NCBI GenBank assembly: GCA_008931825.1
Contig: QXVZ01013980.1
Span: 1-24,781, forward strand
DNA from: Phallusia fumigata
Taxonomy: Eukaryota; Chordata; Ascidiacea; Phlebobranchia; Ascidiidae
DNA: 24,781 bases
Reading direction: 5' to 3'
Numbering within the stretch: the stretch's first letter is position 1; the number at the start of each line of letters is the position of its first letter. This document shows positions 1-8,495 of the stretch, piece after piece. A model generated the notes under the pieces. The model saw only the letters and a list, made by a program, of their open reading frames with translations, ran no database searches and was not told the origin of the DNA. Both the position numbers and the translations under genes were made by a program.

Positions 1-412
1 GTTTTATGATGACACAATTGCCAGCAGCAAAAGCAAGTGGAGTCAATAAAAGTGTGACAGGAAAATTCCATGAAGCTATTACCAGACAAACACCGAATGG
101 CTCCTTCCGAATGTAAGCATTCGAAAGTAAAGTAAGCAAAGTTTTTGGTTGATGCTCATCCTTACACCATTGATCAATATTATCAAGAATGTCGACAATT
201 GCGTTGTTGGTCATTACAACTTCTGAAAGAACGGTTTCCAATCTTGGGCGATGTAAATCTTGCATAACCGCATCACATATTGCACTTTCATTCTCGTTTA
301 CAAACTTCAGCAACTGTCGAAGTTGTTTCTTTCTAAATGAGATAACTTTTGTTCTGCCACTATTGAAGGCCTTCCGTGCTCTGGCAATTTTTTCCACATA
401 ATTTGCACTCAT
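1..412 (-). CDS. ALDH3-type aldehyde dehydrogenase, copy 1, 5' part only (runs off window)
   Basis: This is the N-terminal 137 codons of a third ALDH3-family aldehyde dehydrogenase, an NAD(P)-dependent oxidiser of fatty or aromatic aldehydes to acids. The ATG is at 412-410. The frame is open to the window edge and matches residues 1-139 of the two complete copies almost throughout, including the ALDH3-type N-terminal helix and the start of the cofactor domain. The conserved Trp-Asn-Tyr-Pro motif reads Trp-Asn-Phe-Pro here; its Asn helps form the oxyanion hole in the family. Relative to copy 3 there is an in-frame 6-nt deletion at about 29-30, removing two residues just before the Ala-Ala-Gly-Asn segment. 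The catalytic Cys and Glu lie outside the window, so functionality cannot be judged. It is divergently oriented to copy 2. Confidence 0.9.
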   Translation of the reverse strand, partial: MSANYVEKIARARKAFNSGRTKVISFRKKQLRQLLKFVNENESAICDAVMQDLHRPRLETVLSEVVMTNNAIVDILDNIDQWCKDEHQPKTLLTLLSNAYIRKEPFGVCLVIASWNFPVTLLLTPLAFAAGNCVIIK

Positions 413-592
413 AATGCTGCTATTACAGTCTGCCTAACGTACCTTGTTGGTCAAAAGTTTCTATCAAAGAAAAGTCCTTACAATCATCAAAGGAATGATT
501 TCCAACTAACGCTCGTTACAACGATTGCAGTCGACAAACTTGCTGCAAAAAACGTAGCAAACATTTCACATCGTAACAAGGCTATTGGGATT

Positions 593-1063
593 ATGGGAAA
601 CAGAGGCCATCGTTTGTTTGCTGACCAGCAGGTTTGTTTGCTTTAATAAATGATGGATAATACATAACTTGTCTGGGTAGTGTTCGTGGTTAAGATGACT
701 TTAATAATGAAACCTGATTCGCCCCTTCGACAACTTGTGGGGCGGTAAGTTTGTAAAATGGCTATTTCTGAAAAATATTTACTGCGCTTTCAAAAAATCA
801 TCAAACAACCTTGATCTTTAAATATCCTAGTTTGAAAGCATAAATATTATTACTGTTAATTTTTTGTTCTGCAGGGTTCGATCATTGCCGAGGACGAGTC
901 AGTTTTGATGTTGTTTGCATGTGGAATGAACGCCTTTGACCATTCGGCCATCGCTCGTTCTTCCGAAAGCCCGATGGAGAAAATAGCAACTAAAGTGAAA
1001 AACTTCGCCTCTAACGGTGCTATGCCATATGGCCGCTACAAATGCAAAAGCTCCGCTGCATAG
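593..1063 (+). CDS. Candidate two-exon small gene, product unknown
   Basis: This is a weak candidate. Exon 1 would run 593-631: an ATG and 13 codons beginning Met-Gly-Asn-Arg, ending Gln-Gln before a gt donor at 632. Exon 2 would run 875-1063, after a strong pyrimidine-rich acceptor ending tctgcag at 874, and stays open in the matching phase for 62 codons to TAG. The 75-residue product is hydrophilic, with no motif I recognise; the N-terminal Met-Gly could allow myristoylation, which is inference. Base composition of exon 2 is richer in GC than its surroundings, as for coding DNA here. Further upstream exons or a different ending are possible, because two overlapping hydrophobic frames stay open to about 1290. 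Confidence 0.25.
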
Positions 1064-1423
1064 TTATTTGGTGTTGGTTTACCTTTGGTTATGTTGCTCG
1101 GCACACTCTTTTACTGCTCGATGCGCCCTAATTGCTTGGTGCAGCTTCTATTGCTATTTTACACTATTGTGTCATATAGAGGCAAACGCTCTCGTGTTGT
1201 TTCTATCCTGTACAGGTGCGCTAATTGTAACAATTGTGGAAATTTGCGCTATGGCTTTATTTCAAGCAATTGGATTGTTTTGTAGATTTTAATGAAACTG
1301 CAGTCGTGTAGCAGGTATTTCGTTAGGCTCAGTATCAAGTAGCGCGTGGGATTCGCCGGCTGGCCGTTGTGAAAAAACCGACAAGTCGTGCCTTTTCAAG
1401 TTACAGGCGCCAAAGAGTTCTTA

Positions 1424-1814
1424 TTAATGCACGGTCGCCAACACATATGTTTTCATAATCATGGTCTCGTATCCGCGGCTGTGCGGCAGATTGTGCACCT
1501 GGCTCTTATCAAAGGGTTTTAGAAACTCTTCTATAATTACGCTACCTAAGTGTATGTATCTTTCATGCCCCGCCCCCTGGTGCAGCAGTTCTCCAACTTT
1601 TTTGTCCCAACGAGCCTTTTTTAATGCCGACAAGTAGTCCCAGACTCCCAAGAAATTTCGGTCCAGCAGGGCATGTGTTCAGTGCTTTGTATGCGTTCTG
1701 TATAGGTATTAAACAAAAAAATTATAAACACTTACCAGATGACCAAAAAAGCCTCTATCACTTCCTGTGTTAATGATCCAAGGAGCACTGTAGTAGTTAT
1801 GTCCACCAGCCGAT
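1424..1814 (-). pseudogene. Putative spliced gene 3' end, unrecognised product, apparent frameshift
   Basis: A 79-nt internal exon (1814-1736) is bounded by a good acceptor (ttgccttttacag) and a good donor (gtaagtg). It is open with phase 1 in and phase 0 out, encoding an aromatic-rich stretch containing His-Asn-Tyr-Tyr-Ser-Ala-Pro-Trp. The next acceptor (tacctatacag) starts an exon at 1697, which in phase runs 44 codons to a TGA at 1565-1563. A second frame in the same exon is open from about 1680 to a TAA at 1424 and looks more like protein (Leu-Gly-Val-Trp-Asp-Tyr, then His-Gln-Gly-Ala-Gly-His-Glu). A single-base indel near 1670-1690 would connect the two. It may be a decayed gene, a base-call error, or a real early stop. 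Upstream exons were not found and the family is unknown. Confidence 0.4.
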
Positions 1815-4616
1815 CTGTAAAAGGCAAACATACATACTTGTGGTGAAGACAAGCTCCTTTAGTATAGGTTTGGCTATTAAACTTCGTTGCCTCAACTTCT
1901 TCCTGTCAAAACTTTTAGGTTATATCATGTAGACCAAACAAAAAACAAATTTCTACTGTTCAATCCATTAAGTTATGTCAGAAACTTTTATCCATCCAGT
2001 CGAGTCATTCATCTTGAACACTTCTTATTTGATTGTAGTGGCCACAACTAACTATGCCAAACCACCAACGAAAGAAAGATTTAGAAAAGATGTACTACAA
2101 TGAATTAAGTAAATATTTGATTTACTTTGGTGTAGGGGTTAAGCTTAATGTGGGACTCCGACACCTGTTGAGCACCAATGTTGTTCTTTTCATAAATATC
2201 CTGGATAATACTCCACAGTATGTTTTGCTTGTTGCACATAAGGCGAAATCCACCCGGCTTTAAGATAACAGGGAATTTTTTGTGATCCTAGTTTAAAAAA
2301 GTTAAATTTTAGCAACGGTATTTTCAAATCCAATGAACATAACACTGACTTTTAACAAACGTAATTAGTGTGAACGCAGCAAAAAGCGTCTCTCTGGAGC
2401 ATATTGGTATAGGTGCTACATTTAGGTAAGGGATTGTTAGGTAAGCATTTTGACTTACAAGTAGAAAAAACGATCTATATGTTACGTAATTCACCATCTG
2501 TAGATTCACACTCTGGCAAAAAGTGCCAAAACAATATTGACAATAAAGTGTCTTGGTGAGGGGTGGACAGGGTTAATGACAATGTCGTTGTGACACTATC
2601 ATAGCTATCCACAAAAGACAGGTGCAAATGCTGCCAATTAAACCAGTCGAACAATTTTTATAAGCTAGTGATTACTTGTTGCAATCAACATGGCAAATAG
2701 AGAGGTGGCGTTCTATTTATTTTCATTCCACATGCACTACCACCCCCTAAATGATGTTTTCCACTTGTACCTTTTCCTTTATTACAATGGATATATTTTC
2801 AACATCCACATTACATTGCGTCCCTAATTCGCTTGGCATTTTAACATGATTGTTTCTGCCAGCACAACCATTTGAGTCCCCACACACATGCAATTTCTAA
2901 ATAGTAGTGATGTGGGAAACATGATAATCTGTTTATGTATGTTAAGAGGTGTTGCGTGTACGATACACACAACTACATAGTAATAATCTAAACTGACCAT
3001 ATCCCAGCAAACTGTCAGGACTAAAAAATCAAAACGAATAAATAAATTGCTGTGCTGTACACTCTTCTACATTGCAAAAAAGTTAACGCATTGAGGTCAT
3101 TGCCGCCTAATTTTATTCAACGAAACCCCGCCTGGCCACCCTGAATAAACGCCCGTTATAAGTGGAGTAGCAGCCTGTTACTATAACCGCTGAACATTGA
3201 TAAAAACTCGTAAATTCGTCAATCACTCCCTCGCGTCGGGTCATTTTGTATTTGGGGCAAAACAGTCAGCAGCGTTTAAACCCTTATTTGCGAAGGTAAA
3301 TACTAGACCGATCAGGCTAAAATTTGAAACTACCAATGAGAAGCACGCCACACATGTCCGTTTCAAATTTTGATACATTTGGATTAACATGTCTGGAGTA
3401 AAGGGCATGTAAACAAAAAAGTGAATATTTGGGGTAAAAAAATGAGTGAATCCAAATTCACAACAAAATTTAAAGTACTGCATTGTATTAACGATCAAAA
3501 TTGAAAACTTCCAGGTGACGCACTTTGTTTATAATTGCTGTTTTAAAAATTTCACGTTTTGGGACCTGTCGGTAAACAGGGGTAAAAAGTTGTCAGTGCA
3601 CCTACTTGAGACCCATCTATATCATTTGTGAAACTTCAAAGAAATTTGAACAACTCTTTCTTTAACAAAACGTGGGAACAAACTCGCATTGGCCAGAAAA
3701 ATAGAGAAAGGGAAAAAACATAGTAAAAACAATACGTGTCCCCTTCGTGGAAGGTGATCAAACCATAATTACATACGATTTAATTGTAAAGATTTTCCAA
3801 ATGAGTAATAAAAAACGATTTGGACTGGCTGTAATAAATGTGTTTGTAAATACACCTCAAAAACTTTACTTGGTAAAAGCGCTTAAAAGTCTCAACTTTT
3901 ATCCGGATTTTTACAGACGTTTAACAGTTATCCTACAAAAAAAACAAGTTGTAAACAGCCACAGATTTTTTGTCAGCAGTTTTCCACATATGGCAGAAAG
4001 AAATTAAGCCGACGTACAGAGTCTTTACAGTATCTTGGCACTTCGGCTAATCTTTTCTTAAATTTTAGTAGGTATCTTAATTGGCACAGTTTTCGTTTAT
4101 TGCATCTTTTTGAAAAGATTTATTTAAAAACAGTAAATTTACTTAATTACTATGTTATACCATAGATAACTTGGCGCTTTTGTTTAAACTGTATTGTGCC
4201 TCCTAATTCGTTACCTTTGAACAAACCTTGTGTAATACAATCAATCAAAAGTAGTCTCATTCGTGACTAAGTCACACCAGCAAACAAAAACTATAATGGT
4301 GAAACGGAGGAGAATATTCCACTTGGTGAATTGCCTTTTTTCCGAAACTCAGCTTTCGCTGTGGTAACCAGTTGTTAGACCTCTGTTTTCCAACATTCCC
4401 ACTCCGACTCTTCCTACAAAGAAAAATGACAAAAATTTGCTTTTCGAAAAGTGTTTGCTTACATGTGTAACAATTCGCCCTTTATATAATTATTTAAATA
4501 AACCTGTCACCGGATAATACAAAAGATAAACCTGTTACACTCTGATGAAGTTGGCAGCTGCCCACCAGAGACTACTAAACATGTTTTTTTAATTTTCTAA
4601 ACCAACTACATAGTGG
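1815..4616. other. Intergenic stretch without a supportable gene
   Basis: This is AT-rich DNA in which I see no conserved protein signature. Open frames at 2324-2509, 3241-3498, 3446-3631 and 3747-4007 are short, low in coding character and lack matching splice sites. A local patch at about 3100-3250 is richer in GC and may be an old repeat. A 12-nt inverted repeat (3319-3330 with 3360-3371, 29-nt loop) is the only clear structure. Confidence 0.5.
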
Positions 4617-4843
4617 CGCTAGGGCAGTGTTTCTCAAACTTTTTTAGCCCAAGGACCACTTTATCTTAGAACTTTTTTCTGAGGACTTTAAAACAGAATT
4701 CCATTCTTACATGCTAACATGCTCAAAACAGGCGATTTCATAAACCAGTGCCTAGTTTAAGTCATCTTTTCGCGGACCACCATGAGGGGACGGCGGACAA
4801 CTACTGGTCCGCGGACCTCACTTTGAGAATCACTGCGCTAGGG
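4617..4843. mobile_element. hAT-type non-autonomous transposon (MITE) with 8-bp target duplication
   Basis: The element occupies 4625-4835 (211 bp). Its ends are inverted: cagtgtttctcaaac at the left and the complement of cagtgattctcaaag at the right, 13 of 15 matching. It is flanked by an exact direct repeat, cgctaggg, at 4617-4624 and 4836-4843. An 8-bp target duplication and CAGTG..TTCTCAAA termini are hallmarks of hAT (Charlie-like) elements. The interior has no open frame and contains the palindrome ggtccgcggacc (4806-4817), so it must have been moved by a transposase supplied elsewhere. The intact duplication and similar ends suggest a fairly recent insertion. Orientation cannot be assigned. 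Confidence 0.88.
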
Positions 4844-5534
4844 GCATAGCATCTACTTTACCAGGTGCACTGAAGCGAAGCCGATCTGAACAATATTACA
4901 GGACTCTTTAATTTTTAAAACAAAAACTAATTTCATTTTATATCAGATTAAATTTCTGAAAAAATCAAGTTTATTGGTATAAACATTGGCGCAAAGTTTG
5001 GATGTTATCGGTGGCTTATTGGCAAAGGTATAAAATTCTTTCTGTCGTTGCTATGCGGGTAGTGTGCAGTCTCTATTTAGAAGTCTCTGTGCCCACTTTA
5101 TCAACTGATCCACATGTAGAATCAGTCATACATGACGAAAATGCGCAAGACAATATAGAAACAAGAAAGGAGCTGGACTACTGCACGTAAAACTCTGGTC
5201 TCATGTTGCAGACTGCAGTTCAAAGTCTATCTCAGTCAGCCAGTTGCTTTTTTTCCAATTTACACAATGTGCACATTAGAGTTACGCAAGTGTTACTTTT
5301 AGTAGCATTATGACTTGTGATATTGACAAATTTTGGCTGGCGACACATACGTCATAATGGTTTGCCTTACTAACAGTTAAAAAATTAAAAGTCCGTGTGT
5401 AAAAAACAAACATGAAACAAATTTCTTGTTGACACATTCCTAGTAGGTAACCCTAATTTCATGTTCAAATGTTTGATGGATGGTATAGGTTAGGTATATT
5501 TGTTTCTTATCCAGGGACAAGGTACTAAGCCAAG
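4844..5534. other. Upstream region of ALDH3 copy 2
   Basis: No gene is supported; the 62-codon frame at 5002-5190 has no recognisable features. The last bases read like a 3' splice site: a pyrimidine-rich run ending tttcttatccag at 5502-5514, 20 nt before the ATG at 5535. This would be the acceptor of a 5'-UTR intron or, if this is a tunicate, a spliced-leader trans-splice acceptor. Confidence 0.45.
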
Positions 5535-6974
5535 ATGAATTCTGGTTATGTTGAAAAAATTTTGGAAGCACGAAAGGCTTTTGCCAGTGGCAGAACAAAA
5601 AACATCTCATTTAGAAAGCAGCAACTTCGGCAGTTGTTGAAGTTTGTAAATGAAAATGAAAGTGCCATTTGTGATGCAGTTATGCAAGATTTACACCGCC
5701 CGAAAATGGAAACTGTTCTTGCTGAAACTGTGATGATAAACAATGCAATTGTTGATGCTCTTGATAATATTGATCAATGGTGTAAAGACAAACATCAACC
5801 AAAAACTATGATTACTTTACTCTCAAATGCTTACATTCGAAAGGAGCCATTTGGTGTTTGTCTGGTGATAGCATCTTGGAACTATCCAGTTGCTCTGTTA
5901 CTCATTCCAGTAATATCTGCGATTGCTGCTGGCAATTGTGTCATCATAAAACCAAGTGAATGTGCTGCAAAAGTTGCTGATTTACTGTCAAATCTTCTTC
6001 CAAAATACATCGATAGTGAGTGTTACCCTGTAGTGGTCACTGATGCTGACCACTCTGCACAGTTGGTGAAAGATAACAGATTTGATTTCATATTTTTCAC
6101 GGGTGGCACTGCCATTGGCAAATGTATCATGAGATGTGCAGCAGAATATCTCACACCCGTTGTTCTTGAGCTTGGTGGAAAAAATCCCTGTATTGTTGAT
6201 AAAAGTTGTAACATCAAAACAGCAGCAAGGCGTATTTGTTGGGGAAGATTTCTAAATAATGGCCAAATCTGTCTTGCTCCAGACTATGTTCTGTGTGAAG
6301 CTGAAGTCCATGATGAATTTGTCAGTGAAGCAAAAGCAGTTATTGAAGAGTTTTATGGTCCTGATCCCCAAAAGTCACCTGACTATTGCCGAATTATCAA
6401 TGATAGACAAATGTCAAGATTGGTAAAACTTCTTCAATCAAATGATGGTAAAATTGTGCATGGTGGAAAATACGATGAAAAAGATAAATACATCTCACCA
6501 ACAGTGGTCACAGGTGTTACTCTTGACTCAGCATACATGCAGCAAGAAATGTTTGGTCCTATCTTGCTTGTGATGTCTGTTGTAAATGTTGATGACGCAA
6601 TAAAAACAATCAAAAAACTTGAGAAACCTCTTTGTTTGTATGCATTTTCAAGCAACAGAAGTAACATAGACAAACTGCTTTGTAACACCTCTAGTGGTGG
6701 GGTAAATATAAATGATGTCACCATGCACTACACCCTTGAGTCATTGCCATTTGGTGGAGTCGGCAACAGTGGAATGGGAAATTACCATGGCAAATTTGGT
6801 TTCAATGCTTTTACCCACAAACGGGCAGTTTTGGATGATGGAACACCAGAAGCTTTGCTGAAAGTTCGTTATGCTCCATATTCTGATTCTAAATTGTCCC
6901 AGTCAAAGTTTCTTATCAAGAAAAAAGAAAAATCAAAAGGCTTTTTTAGTTTTTTTAAAAGTGTAAAAAATTAA
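5535..6974 (+). CDS. ALDH3-type fatty aldehyde dehydrogenase, copy 2 (soluble form)
   Basis: A complete 479-residue class-3 aldehyde dehydrogenase, which oxidises aldehydes (typically long-chain or aromatic) to carboxylates with NAD(P). The family landmarks are in order: Ser-Trp-Asn-Tyr-Pro with Asn116, Lys-Pro-Ser-Glu at about 139-142 for cofactor binding, Phe-Thr-Gly-Gly-Thr at 188-192, Glu212 in Glu-Leu-Gly-Gly-Lys, and the nucleophile Cys246 in Asn-Gly-Gln-Ile-Cys. These are followed by Glu-Met-Phe-Gly-Pro and the ALDH3 signature Leu-Pro-Phe-Gly-Gly-Val-Gly-Asn-Ser-Gly-Met-Gly. The coding region has no intron. The C-terminus is Lys-rich and then Phe-rich but lacks the hydrophobic anchor found in copy 3 and in vertebrate ALDH3A2, so a cytosolic or peripherally bound enzyme is inferred. 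The start fits the aligned N-termini of the three copies. It lies tail to tail with copy 3. The symbol is left blank because ALDH3A and ALDH3B types cannot be separated by eye. Confidence 0.96.
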   Translation: MNSGYVEKILEARKAFASGRTKNISFRKQQLRQLLKFVNENESAICDAVMQDLHRPKMETVLAETVMINNAIVDALDNIDQWCKDKHQPKTMITLLSNAYIRKEPFGVCLVIASWNYPVALLLIPVISAIAAGNCVIIKPSECAAKVADLLSNLLPKYIDSECYPVVVTDADHSAQLVKDNRFDFIFFTGGTAIGKCIMRCAAEYLTPVVLELGGKNPCIVDKSCNIKTAARRICWGRFLNNGQICLAPDYVLCEAEVHDEFVSEAKAVIEEFYGPDPQKSPDYCRIINDRQMSRLVKLLQSNDGKIVHGGKYDEKDKYISPTVVTGVTLDSAYMQQEMFGPILLVMSVVNVDDAIKTIKKLEKPLCLYAFSSNRSNIDKLLCNTSSGGVNINDVTMHYTLESLPFGGVGNSGMGNYHGKFGFNAFTHKRAVLDDGTPEALLKVRYAPYSDSKLSQSKFLIKKKEKSKGFFSFFKSVKN

Positions 6975-7069
6975 AACTGTTAAAAAGTTCCAATTTGCTT
7001 TTTTTTGTTAAATTTTTCTTTCGTTTCATTTACATAATTCTGACACTCAATTATTTTTACTTGTTTGCC

Positions 7070-7075
7070 AATAAA
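7070..7075 (+). terminator. Polyadenylation signal of ALDH3 copy 2
   Basis: A canonical AATAAA lies 96 nt past the stop codon of copy 2, in a T-rich context. It is the first perfect hexamer downstream on this strand. Confidence 0.65.
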
Positions 7076-8489
7076 TGTATAAAAATCTTGTACTTAAAGG
7101 TTGATTGCCTTGTACTGTGTTTTACATGAACATGTCGAAAACAGCATAATCATTTTTCAAGCAAAATTATACCTCAATGTAAAAAACCTTGGGATTTGGT
7201 AATGCCTGACTGTTATTTTCAGCAATGCCTTTCTTCAAGTTTCACTGTTTGGTTGTCATGTTGTGCAAATAAATTTTACTTAAAGAAGACAACACTGAAA
7301 TGTGGGGTTGTAAAATCAGTATAAGTTGCTGTTTGTGAATAAGTAGCAGTAAAAGTAAAACTTCGGGACTGGATAATAATCTAAAAATGCATTGTAGAAG
7401 CACCAATATTTGCATTACCCACATTGAAAGAAGGGTTCCCTTTTTTAAGACTGGAAGTGCACTGATATTTTAAAAAAAATGCTAACACACAATTACAGCA
7501 TTATTAATTCCAAAGGGATTTCAAATGCTTTTGACACAGATATACTGATTGTACATAAATTCCTCTGCCAGTCTTCAATATGAAAAGTCCTGCAACTTTT
7601 TTAGAATTCCGAAATATGATTCTGTAGTAAAATGACAGATTACAAAACAACAAACATGTTTGGTATTAAACCTCGTTAGTTCTTTAGAACGTCACTAGTA
7701 CATCTAGTTCCGAGTTGTTACTGCAAAACCTGACACAATGATTCAAAACCGGTATGTTCAGACTGTTTTAGTCCTATCTATCCTTTGAATGACATGTACT
7801 GAACACAAGCGGTAAAAAGAGTTAAAAACAGAAGTGTTTTTTAAACAAACTGCTAATTTTTTATTCAAAAGTTCAGGAACTGGCAATAGGAAATACAATA
7901 GATTGAAGTTTGTAAATGCTGAAAAACAAGAGATAAACTAACAAACGTGGCAATTTCATGGTCTTCTATGTGCAAAAAAAGGACAAACCATGGAATTAAA
8001 AATGCAATATTTGGAGCTTCTTGGATGAAATACGAACAACTTTGTAAAAAATTGTTAACTGCTGCAGCATAGGATAAGCATGATGAAATATTTCATACAA
8101 AATAAAGTAAATCCAGAAAAATTGAAGGTACAAATGATTTTTTGCACTTTTCCCAACAAAACGCTTTAGTTAATCTGAATCTTAGCCTTATCCATATAAA
8201 AGTTGTATGATGTAGCAGTTATTTGTCATGTATGTCCCATTGCTTTTAAGTATTCTGTGCATAAGGTAATAATGTGTCCATAAATTCACATTATTTTCAA
8301 GGGATTCTGTCATCATTGGGTCCATTTTGTCAGTCCAATCGAATCCAGATAAACCAAGGTTTACTGCATCATGAAAATCCTAAGCAGCCACAAGGCAATC
8401 CCCCAAGGCTATTTAAATTTACAATAGAATTATGTTCAGAAACAGAATGGTAAAATCTCAAGTGGAATTTACATGGGTATCTATACAGT
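7076..8489. other. Spacer between convergent ALDH3 copies
   Basis: This AT-rich spacer separates the two tail-to-tail ALDH genes, and I see no gene in it. A minus-strand AATAAA (ttttattc context) at about 7860-7865 could be a distal polyadenylation site for copy 3, giving a 3' UTR of about 600 nt. Confidence 0.45.
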
Positions 8490-8495
8490 TTTATT
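8490..8495 (-). terminator. Polyadenylation hexamer abutting the stop of ALDH3 copy 3
   Basis: The TAA stop of copy 3 is followed immediately by AATAAA on the minus strand. If used, it would leave almost no 3' UTR. More distal hexamers exist, so its use is uncertain. Confidence 0.4.

Noticed and set aside
1017..1292. Membrane protein of 91 residues
   Set aside because: It opens only at GTG, and its hydrophobic composition follows from T-rich sequence. It overlaps the better-supported acceptor-led frame.
2324..2509. Minus-strand exon upstream of the 1424-1814 candidate
   Set aside because: It is open for 61 codons but has no convincing acceptor or donor, and its phase cannot be tied to the 79-nt exon.
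3241..4007. Coding genes on either strand
   Set aside because: The open frames are short and AT-biased, lack domain signatures and suitable splice sites, and one starts only at GTG.
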